A stretch of DNA of 43,986 bases, from contig JBJMGS010000003.1 in the NCBI GenBank assembly GCA_045807785.1, positions 1-43,986 of the forward strand, in the 5' to 3' direction. Below, in pieces: positions 1-5,759 of the stretch. The notes under the pieces are model-generated. The model did no database searches, had not been told where the DNA came from, and saw only the letters and a list, made by a program, of their open reading frames with translations. Each line of letters starts with the position of its first letter. The stretch's first letter is position 1. Origin of the DNA: JAIVGV01 sp045807785. Its GTDB lineage: Bacteria > Acidobacteriota > Blastocatellia > Pyrinomonadales > Pyrinomonadaceae. The position numbers and the translations under genes are program-made.

Positions 1-90
1 AAGGATGAACGATGAACGCGGAACGATGAAGTAAGACAGGACTGCTTCACTTCATCGTTCCGCATTCCTACTTCATCGATTTACCTCTGT
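1..90. repeat. Hairpin repeat built on GATGAAC-like heptamers
   Basis: The stretch opens with two tandem GATGAAC units (4-17). It contains a perfect 14-base inverted repeat, CGGAACGATGAAGT at 19-32 and its complement at 49-62, separated by a 16-base loop. A further CTTCATCG copy follows at 71-78. A related string (TCGTTCCG then CTTCATCG) recurs near 37212-37228, so this looks like a dispersed intergenic repeat rather than a gene-specific site. There is no T tract, so I do not call it a terminator. Confidence 0.6.
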
Positions 91-271
91 GCCCTCTGTG
101 TTGAATATTCCTTCCGCCCGCCCTGACCTTCCTCGCGCGTGCAACTTCCCGCCGCGACCGAGCACCCAAGCCTTCGACCGTATGGCTTCCGCGTCGGACG
201 CGCGCCGCGCTTGCAACGTCGCCGCGCCGACGGCATACTTCCGGCTCTCGCACCGGCGAGAGTTTCTAGAG

Positions 272-1198
272 ATGTCTTCTCCGCGCACCTGCTGCAAACT
301 CATGACGCGCCGCCCGGCGGCGCTCGCCGCGCTCGTCCTCTGCGCCATCATTCTGGCGTTCTCGCCGGCGCGCGCGCAGCAGCCCGCGGCGACGCCCCCG
401 CCGACGCCGCAGCCGGGCGAGGAAGTGATCACCGTCGAATCAAACCTCGTGCAGTTGAACGTCGGCGTGGTTGATCGTGCGGGGCGCGCCATCATGACGC
501 TCGGGCAGAACGACTTCGCTGTTTACGAGGACGGCGTGCGCCAGACGATCCGCAGCTTCGAGCCGACCCAGTCGCCCTTCAGCCTCGTCCTGCTGCTCGA
601 TCTCTCCGGCTCGACCTTGAACTTCCGCACGCAGCTCAAGATGGCGGCGCTGCGCTTCATCGACGCGCTCGGGCCGCAGGATCGCGTCGCCATCGTCGCC
701 TTCTGGGAGCAGAAGAAGTACGAGGGCAAGACCTTAAAGACCTTCAACCACGTCGAGACGCTTGCCGACTTCACCTCCGACCGCAAGAAGATTCTCTTCA
801 CGCTGCGCGACAACGTCCCGAACGGCAGCGGCGGGACGAACCTCTACGAGGCGCTGCGCTCGTCGCTCGCCGCGCTCAACCGCGAGGGCAAGCGACGCAA
901 GGCGATTGTTGTGCTGACGGACGGCGTGGACACGGCGCTGAGCAACGAGGATCGCTCCGCGACCATCTCCGCCAAGTCCGGCGACGAGGCGCTCGCCGCG
1001 ATCAAGCCCGAGGCGAGCGCCTCGCTCAACGCCGTGCTCAACGCGGCGGACGCACAGGGCGTGACGATCTACCCACTCGCGCTCCCCTCCGGCGATCTCA
1101 AACGCATCGTGCAGCACAATCGCGATCTCGTCGCGGGCTACCCCGACGGCGACATCCCCGACGACATCAAAAAGCTCTCAGAGCCGACGCCGCAGTAG
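272..1198 (+). CDS. VWA domain protein (acidobacterial VWFA-related family), N-terminal 308 residues before an in-frame TAG
   Basis: This is a secreted or periplasmic protein with a von Willebrand factor A fold, which usually binds a metal ion and protein partners; no specific role is known for this family. The ATG at 272 (or 302) is followed by a signal peptide with a hydrophobic core ending near ARAQ. The frame is also open upstream from a GTG at 89, but that part is not signal-like. The MIDAS motif DLSGS lies at residues 110-114, followed by a GGTNL segment and a VVLTDGVD segment, the expected order of metal-ligand loops. Codon 309 (1196-1198) is TAG. The same frame continues with typical C-terminal family sequence to 1456 (next entry). 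A single C-to-T change in CAG would explain the stop. It is either a recent pseudogene, a sequence error or a truncated product. Confidence 0.75.
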   Translation: MSSPRTCCKLMTRRPAALAALVLCAIILAFSPARAQQPAATPPPTPQPGEEVITVESNLVQLNVGVVDRAGRAIMTLGQNDFAVYEDGVRQTIRSFEPTQSPFSLVLLLDLSGSTLNFRTQLKMAALRFIDALGPQDRVAIVAFWEQKKYEGKTLKTFNHVETLADFTSDRKKILFTLRDNVPNGSGGTNLYEALRSSLAALNREGKRRKAIVVLTDGVDTALSNEDRSATISAKSGDEALAAIKPEASASLNAVLNAADAQGVTIYPLALPSGDLKRIVQHNRDLVAGYPDGDIPDDIKKLSEPTPQ

Positions 1199-1456
1199 AT
1201 CGCGATCTACACCTCTGCACGCGCGCGCCTCGATCAGTTGGCGAACCGCACGGGCGGGCGGCTCTACGTCATCAACCGTCTCGAAGACCTCGCGCGCCAG
1301 TACGCCGAGGTCGCCGCCGATATGCGCACGCTCTACAGCATCGCCTACCAGTCGGCGAACACGCACGCGCGCGACGGCAAGTGGCGCGAAATCCGCATCG
1401 AAGTCTCGCGCCCCGAAGCGGTCGCGCACACGCGCCCCGGCTACTACCCGCGCTGA
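1199..1456 (+). pseudogene. C-terminal remnant of the VWA gene, same frame, cut off by the TAG at 1196-1198
   Basis: Immediately after the TAG, the same reading frame encodes about 85 residues that belong to the preceding VWA protein. They include the NRTGGRLY segment, a helix with LARQYAEVAADM, a YSIAYQSAN strand and a terminal DGKWREI / GYYPR ending, which is how acidobacterial VWFA-related proteins normally finish. There is no convincing ribosome-binding site or start codon at the beginning of this part; the first GTG-type start in frame is near 1238. I therefore read it as the severed end of one 394-residue protein and not as a separate gene. Confidence 0.7.
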
Positions 1457-1512
1457 AGGGGAGGGCGCCTATTTCCCGCCAATAACGCCGGAAATCGGCA
1501 CGCGACGCCCGC

Positions 1513-1541
1513 TTGACACTCGCCCGACCCGCCCGTATATT
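1513..1541 (+). promoter_or_regulatory. sigma70-type promoter of tRNA-Arg
   Basis: A perfect -35 hexamer TTGACA (1513-1518) is separated by exactly 17 bases from TATATT (1536-1541), one mismatch from the -10 consensus. Transcription would start near 1548, about 12 bases before the mature tRNA. This is the cleanest sigma70 promoter in the window. Confidence 0.85.
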
Positions 1542-1559
1542 CGGACTCCTGCAAGACAT

Positions 1560-1633
1560 GCACCCGTAGCTCAGCTGGATAGAGCGTTGGTCTACGGAAC
1601 CAAAGGTCGCACGTTCGAATCGTGCCGGGTGCA
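1560..1633 (+). tRNA. tRNA-Arg (anticodon ACG)
   Basis: A complete cloverleaf can be drawn. The acceptor stem is GCACCCG (1560-1566) with CGGGTGC (1626-1632) and discriminator A1633. The D arm is GCTC/GAGC (1569-1572, 1582-1585). The anticodon stem TTGGT/ACCAA (1587-1591, 1599-1603) closes the loop CTACGGA with anticodon ACG at 1594-1596. The T arm is GCACG/CGTGC (1609-1613, 1621-1625) around TTCGAAT. CCA is not encoded and must be added after transcription. A34 would be deaminated to inosine by TadA so that CGU, CGC and CGA are read; the neighbouring genes use many CGC codons. Confidence 0.97.
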
Positions 1634-1657
1634 TTCAAATTTTCCTGACAATCCAAC

Positions 1658-1692
1658 GAGAAGGGAGGCGCCGAGCCTCCCTTCTCTGTTTA
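1658..1692 (+). terminator. Hairpin terminator after tRNA-Arg
   Basis: A perfect 12-base-pair stem, GAGAAGGGAGGC (1658-1669) and GCCTCCCTTCTC (1675-1686), encloses a five-base loop and is followed by a short T-rich run (TGTTT). It lies 24 bases downstream of the tRNA. It also lies just past the end of the convergent TPR gene (stop at 1719), so it may serve both strands. Confidence 0.8.
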
Positions 1693-1718
1693 TCCGCTGG
1701 CGGAAGACGGCGGGCGAC

Positions 1719-2498
1719 TTACTTATACGCCTCGACCAGCATGTCGCGGGAGAGGTCGCCGAACAGTCGCCGCGCCAGCTCCGGGTCTGCGGACTTGAGT
1801 GCCGCGTATTGATCGAGCGCCTCCCCCTTCTTCCCTTGGCTGAGGTATGCCACGCCGAGGTTGAAGCGCGCGCGTGCGTAATCGGGCCGGATGTCTATCG
1901 CCCGGCGGTAGGCGTCAATCGCCTTCCCGTAGCGTCCCGATCTGTAGTAGGCGTAGCCGATGTTGTTGTACGCCTCCGCCAACCGGGGATTAAGCCGGGT
2001 GGCGTGTTCGAGCGCAGCGAGCGCCTCCTGATATCTGCCCAGCTCGGCGTACATCAGTCCTAAGTCGTTATAAGCCTTGTCGTAGTCCGGCTTGAGCGCG
2101 AGCACGCCGAGGAACGCCTCTGCGGCTTCGGCCGTCCGCCCCGCGCGGTAATAAGCGATGCCGAGGTCGCGGCGCGCTTCGACGAGCGACGGGTCGAGGC
2201 GGATGGCGCGGCCCAGCGCCTCCACAGCCTCTTCGTAGAGCCCCAGATTGAGCTTCGCCGAGCCCAGCCCGTGCTGCGCCTTCGCGTCGTCCGGCGTCAG
2301 CGCGACGGCGCGCGCGAACGCCTGTGCCGCCTCCGCGTAGCGTTGAGCGAGGTAACGCTCGACGCCCAGCTCGTAGTCAGACGTGGACTGCGCCGCCGCT
2401 GTGCTCGCGCCGACTGCGACGACCTGTGCGGTACAAGTGGGCGCGACGAACAGAGTGAGGAGAAAGAAAACCAGCGAAGAGAACCTTATGAGCCTCAT
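1719..2498 (-). CDS. Secreted TPR-repeat protein (260 aa)
   Basis: The product is a tetratricopeptide-repeat scaffold that probably acts in the periplasm or on the outer membrane by binding other proteins; no enzymatic function is visible. I start at the ATG at 2498, because it is preceded by a strong GGGAGGGGAGGG ribosome-binding region and is followed by a clear signal peptide (MRLIRFSSLVFFLLTLF, cleavage near CTAQ). The frame is open for 42 codons further upstream without a signal. About six consecutive 34-residue TPR units follow, for example the ones around AEAAQAFARAVALTPDD and KAIDAYRRAIDIRPDYA. It is transcribed alone, convergent with the tRNA and divergent from the small secreted protein at 2992. 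Confidence 0.85.
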   Translation of the reverse strand: MRLIRFSSLVFFLLTLFVAPTCTAQVVAVGASTAAAQSTSDYELGVERYLAQRYAEAAQAFARAVALTPDDAKAQHGLGSAKLNLGLYEEAVEALGRAIRLDPSLVEARRDLGIAYYRAGRTAEAAEAFLGVLALKPDYDKAYNDLGLMYAELGRYQEALAALEHATRLNPRLAEAYNNIGYAYYRSGRYGKAIDAYRRAIDIRPDYARARFNLGVAYLSQGKKGEALDQYAALKSADPELARRLFGDLSRDMLVEAYK

Positions 2499-2991
2499 AC
2501 GTCCCTCCCCTCCCGGCACGCGAGAGCCGCCGGGAGTTCTTTTTTTAATTGGTGCGTGGGCTTCTTCAGGCGATCCCCCGCCGCTGGCAGGGAGATCAGT
2601 TTGGTGGGTCTGACGCTGGTACAACTGTAAAGACGACGGGGCGGGCGAAAGGTTGCATCTTTCTGCCCTGTTGACTTCAACAGCGTGAGAAAAATGAGCA
2701 GGCCACGGGTATCAGGATTTCGGTTCAGGTGAACTTGGCATGAATATTGCGAGTTAACTTGGCATAAATATTCAGGAAGGTATGCACAAAGGCCGTCCTT
2801 AAATCTGTCCTGGGGCTTCGCCGGAAGTGGAGATTCACGCCGCTCCGGGTTGCGTTGATCCTTTTGCTCCTTCCCTTGCGCGTTAGTAGGTGAGGCGGCG
2901 AATAAGACGCCTCGTGTGATGGAGCCCTTGTTCTAACGTGCAGACGATGGGGCAGCAAGACGCGCCCCAGCCAAGGTAAGGAGAAACAGAC
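2499..2991. other. 493-base divergent intergenic region
   Basis: No convincing gene lies here. It holds a short palindrome CTGTTGA-CT-TCAACAG (2668-2683) that could be an operator, a near-perfect sigma54 promoter at 2735-2751, and a direct repeat of 17 bases with one difference (2732-2748 and 2756-2772). The part next to 2991 carries the ribosome-binding site of the following gene (TAAGGAG, about 8 bases before the ATG at 2992). Confidence 0.6.
2735..2751 (+). promoter_or_regulatory. Candidate sigma54 (RpoN) promoter
   Basis: The sequence TTGGCATGAATATTGCG has the invariant GG (2737-2738) and GC (2749-2750) exactly ten bases apart. It agrees with the consensus YTGGCACGRNNNTTGCW at 15 of 17 positions. 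The nearest gene on this strand is the small secreted protein starting at 2992, which would have a leader of about 230 bases. A second copy of the upstream half (TTGGCATAAATATT, 2759-2772) lacks the GC element and cannot itself be a sigma54 promoter. Confidence 0.6.
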
Positions 2992-3291
2992 ATGAAGCAA
3001 CTACAGCGCATCGCAACCATTCTCGCCCTACTCGTGACCCTGACGGGCGGAGCCAGCGTCTCGGCGAAAGATGCCGGGTCGGCCAGCCGGCGGGTTATCA
3101 GCGGCATCATCACGCGCGTCGATATCAGGGCGCGCACGATCGAGGTGCGCGAGTTCGGCTCCGGGCGTACCGTCATCGCGCGCGTGCCGAAGGGGACGCG
3201 CCTGACGACCCAGACCGCATCGAAGTCCGGCCAACCCATCGAGCGGCTGCTGCCGGGCACCGTCATCCGTGATGTCGTCGTTCAGCCGTAA
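2992..3291 (+). CDS. Small secreted protein with a DUF5666-like beta domain (99 aa)
   Basis: The ATG at 2992 follows a TAAGGAG ribosome-binding site. The product has an obvious signal peptide (MKQLQRIATILALLVTLTGG, cleavage near VSA). The mature part of about 75 residues has the rhythm of a small beta-barrel: G-I-I-T-R-V-D, then a strand of the type R-T-I-E-V-R, a threonine-rich VPKGTRLT loop and a final GTVIRDVVV strand. This resembles the OB-like domains grouped as DUF5666, but I recognise it only by pattern. It is monocistronic, since a large hairpin follows at 3335-3365, and may be under sigma54 control. Function unknown. Confidence 0.7.
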   Translation: MKQLQRIATILALLVTLTGGASVSAKDAGSASRRVISGIITRVDIRARTIEVREFGSGRTVIARVPKGTRLTTQTASKSGQPIERLLPGTVIRDVVVQP

Positions 3292-3334
3292 CCCTCAGCC
3301 GGGACTCGTTTGCCCAACCCGGCCTTCGGGCAAC

Positions 3335-3365
3335 ACGGGGCAGGGGTTTCAAGCCCCTGCCCCGT
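3335..3365. terminator. Large G/C hairpin between convergent genes
   Basis: ACGGGGCAGGGG (3335-3346) and its exact complement (3354-3365) form a 12-base-pair stem with a seven-base loop. It sits between the convergent 2992 gene and the phosphofructokinase gene ending at 3402. No T tract follows on either strand, so termination is inferred from position and stem strength only. Confidence 0.55.
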
Positions 3366-3401
3366 CCAGCCCACCCGCGCGGTCGTGATGGCCAACGCCA
3401 T

Positions 3402-4511
3402 CTACATCCCGATCCCTTTCAGATGATACCGCTCCGTGTCGTAGTGGCGCTCGACATCAACTGTGTTGAGCCCGCCAAGGACACTGTCGATCTCGACCAG
3501 CGAGAGTTCGCAGGCCGGAGCGATGCCGCGCGCAGAGATCATCTTGCCGAAGTCGCCGCGCGCCACGGCGTCCGCCGCGCGCGCCCCGAACATCATGCCC
3601 ATGATGCGATCAACGGGCGAGGGCGCGCCGCCGCGCTGCGGGTGGCCGATCATCACGGAGCGTGCGTCGTAAGGCGTCTCGCTCATGATCCGGCGCGCCA
3701 GCGCCTCGCCGATGCCGCCCAGACGCGCGTGCCCGAAGGCGTCCTGGCCGCCGTCAACCGTCACCAGTTCCCCTTCCTCGGCGTAAGCCCCCTCGGCGAC
3801 GACGATCACGGAGTAGCGCGGGCGCGTCGGGTCACGCACGAGGCTCGTCGTGTCGCCCAGCCGCTCACACAAGTGTCGATAAATTTTCTGATAGCTGAAA
3901 GGGTGTTCGGGGATGAGGATGAGGTCGGCCTGACCGGCGACGCCCGACCAGAGGGCGAGGTGTCCGGCGTGACGCCCCATCACCTCGACGACCTGCACCC
4001 AGCCGTGCGACCCCGCGGGCGTGCGCGAGCGCTCGATGATCTCCGTCACGTTCCGGAGCGCCGTGTCGAAGCCGAGCGTGTAGTCTGTCCCGGCTAAATC
4101 CTTATCAATCGTCTTCGGCACGCCGACCGTGCGGACGCCCTGCCGCGTCAGACGCGCCGCGACACCGAGCGTGTCCTCGCCGCCGCAGGCGACGACCGCG
4201 TCGAGTCCGAGATGGGAGATGTTGCGGATGACCTCGCTTGAGCGATCAACGTACTCGCCCGACGCGTCGCGCGAGCGAAACGGGTTTGTGCGCGACGAGC
4301 CGAGGTTCGTCCCGCCGTCGCGATCCCAGGGACGCACCAATCCTCGGTCGAGCGGCAACACTGCGGGCAGCGGATCGAGCAGACTGCGCCAGCCGTCATA
4401 CAGCCCGACGACTTCGATGCCGTGTTCCGCAGCACGATAGACCAACCCCTTGATCGCGGGATTCAACCCCGGCGCGTCACCGCCGCCCGTCAACACTCCA
4501 ATCCTTTTCAA
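3402..4511 (-). CDS. pfkA: 6-phosphofructokinase, group III type, with PPi-dependent active-site residues (369 aa)
   Basis: The enzyme phosphorylates fructose 6-phosphate to fructose 1,6-bisphosphate in cytoplasmic glycolysis. The N-terminal GGGDAPGLN loop (residues 9-17), the GGEDT loop (110-114) and the catalytic PKTIDKD segment (132-138, base D136) are all present, and the length fits the family. In E. coli PfkA the ATP-specific positions are Gly104 and Gly124. Here the matching residues are D113 and K133, the pair known from PPi-using enzymes, so the phosphoryl donor is probably pyrophosphate and the reaction reversible. The start is TTG at 4511, preceded by AGAGGGGG. The upstream intergenic region (4512-4751) separates it from the nitrilase gene, so it has its own promoter. 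The symbol pfp would also be defensible. Confidence 0.92.
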   Translation of the reverse strand: MKRIGVLTGGGDAPGLNPAIKGLVYRAAEHGIEVVGLYDGWRSLLDPLPAVLPLDRGLVRPWDRDGGTNLGSSRTNPFRSRDASGEYVDRSSEVIRNISHLGLDAVVACGGEDTLGVAARLTRQGVRTVGVPKTIDKDLAGTDYTLGFDTALRNVTEIIERSRTPAGSHGWVQVVEVMGRHAGHLALWSGVAGQADLILIPEHPFSYQKIYRHLCERLGDTTSLVRDPTRPRYSVIVVAEGAYAEEGELVTVDGGQDAFGHARLGGIGEALARRIMSETPYDARSVMIGHPQRGGAPSPVDRIMGMMFGARAADAVARGDFGKMISARGIAPACELSLVEIDSVLGGLNTVDVERHYDTERYHLKGIGM

Positions 4512-4650
4512 CCCAATGCCCCCTCTTTGCTCGACTCCGTTCGCCCCGCGCTAGACCTGACTTCTGCACAGAGATACAACAAAGTGGTGAAGTTATCAAC
4601 CGGGCGGAGCGCCGCCGTCCTCGATATGGATTTCAGTCGAACGCGACGGC

Positions 4651-4717
4651 GGCGGAAACACGACCGTCAGGGAGTGTGTTGAGAACACTCACACTCGCTC
4701 ATGCCCGTGTTTCCGCC
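4651..4717. repeat. Nested inverted repeats between nitrilase and pfkA genes
   Basis: GGCGGAAACACG (4651-4662) pairs perfectly with 4706-4717. Inside it, GAGTGT (4672-4677) pairs with ACACTC (4685-4690). The element lies downstream of the nitrilase stop (4752) and upstream of pfkA, both on the minus strand, so it may end the long nitrilase transcript or affect pfkA expression. No T tract was seen. Confidence 0.4.
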
Positions 4718-4751
4718 AACTCATGTTTCTGCCAACGGTCATGCCCGAGCG

Positions 4752-5759
4752 TCACTTGATCAGCCGTCGCTTCGACTCGTCAATTAACCGGTTGTTTCTC
4801 TCGTAAGAAAGTTCCTCGGTTTCAGACGACGCATCTTTCGGCGGGTAGAGGTGCGCCTTGTAAACCGGATACGCTTCGGTGCGCAGGTGCGCGAGCATGT
4901 GGTGCCCGCGGCGCGCGGCGCGCTCGTGCCTGAGCGCGGAGATGTCTATGGGCGCGACGACGATGCGCTCGCCGGGGCCGGGACTCGCCTGCGCCAGCAG
5001 CCGCCCCTCGAAGTCCACGACCTGACTGCCGCCGGGCCAGGAGTAAGGCGGGTAGTGCTTCAGGCTCGCGCCCTGATTCGCCGCGACGACGTAAGCCGTG
5101 TTCTCCAACGCGCGGCAGCGGTTGACGATCGTCCACCAGTCCATCGGCTCGGTCGCGCCCCACGGGTCCATATAAGCCGAGACGCGCACGAGCACCTCGG
5201 CTCCGTTCGCGGCGAGCTGGCGGATCGCTTCCGGGAAGAGCCAGTCGTAACAGATAGCGCAACCGATCTTACCTATCGGCGTGTCGGCGACGGGGAAGAG
5301 CGGCTCGTCGTAGCCCTCTATGTCGTGCGGGCTCGCGTGGACTTCGTAAGGAATCCACGTGTTCACTTTGCGGTACTTGTAGAGGACGCCCCGTGGGCCG
5401 ACGAGACAGGTCGTGTTGAAGACGCGACCCGGATATTTCGGATCGACTTCGAGCATCGAGCCCGACTGAATGTAGATGTCGTGCTCGCGCGCCTTCATCT
5501 CCAGCCGCTCCGTGTGCTCGTTCGGAATCTCGACGGCGAGCTTCGCGACGAGCTCGGCGGCGGTCTGGAAGACCGGCGCGGCGTGCGCGAACTCGGGGAA
5601 GACGACGAGCCGCACGGGCAGGAAAGGCGCGGCTCCAGCGACCGCCGAGTCGATCATGGACAGCATCCGGTCGGTGTTGCGACGCATCTCGCGTCGCTCC
5701 AGGGGGTTCGGCATATCCGTCTGGCACGCCGCCGCCGAATACCTGATCTGCTCCGTCAT
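4752..5759 (-). CDS. Carbon-nitrogen hydrolase, nitrilase superfamily (335 aa)
   Basis: Members of this family hydrolyse amides, carbamoyl compounds or nitriles with a Glu-Lys-Cys triad. All three are visible: E56 in FPEFAHAAP, K131 in YRKVNTW and C170 in GCAICYDWLFPE. The length and the RALENTAYVVAANQG and SWPGGSQVVDFEG segments fit cytoplasmic amidase-type members. No signal peptide is present and the substrate cannot be assigned. The ATG at 5759 overlaps the TAA of the upstream TPR-CRTAC1 gene by one base (TAATG), so the two are translationally coupled. The association of a cytoplasmic amidase with a secreted giant protein is unexplained. Confidence 0.88.
   Translation of the reverse strand: MTEQIRYSAAACQTDMPNPLERREMRRNTDRMLSMIDSAVAGAAPFLPVRLVVFPEFAHAAPVFQTAAELVAKLAVEIPNEHTERLEMKAREHDIYIQSGSMLEVDPKYPGRVFNTTCLVGPRGVLYKYRKVNTWIPYEVHASPHDIEGYDEPLFPVADTPIGKIGCAICYDWLFPEAIRQLAANGAEVLVRVSAYMDPWGATEPMDWWTIVNRCRALENTAYVVAANQGASLKHYPPYSWPGGSQVVDFEGRLLAQASPGPGERIVVAPIDISALRHERAARRGHHMLAHLRTEAYPVYKAHLYPPKDASSETEELSYERNNRLIDESKRRLIK

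Noticed and set aside
89..271. Extended N-terminus of the VWA protein from the GTG at 89
   Set aside because: The 61 extra residues precede the signal peptide and overlap the end of a repeat; ATG at 272 or 302 gives a normal exported protein.
1196..1198. TAG read as pyrrolysine or as a general reassigned codon
   Set aside because: TAG is not found in frame in other genes here, and nothing suggests pyrrolysine machinery; a point mutation or error is simpler.
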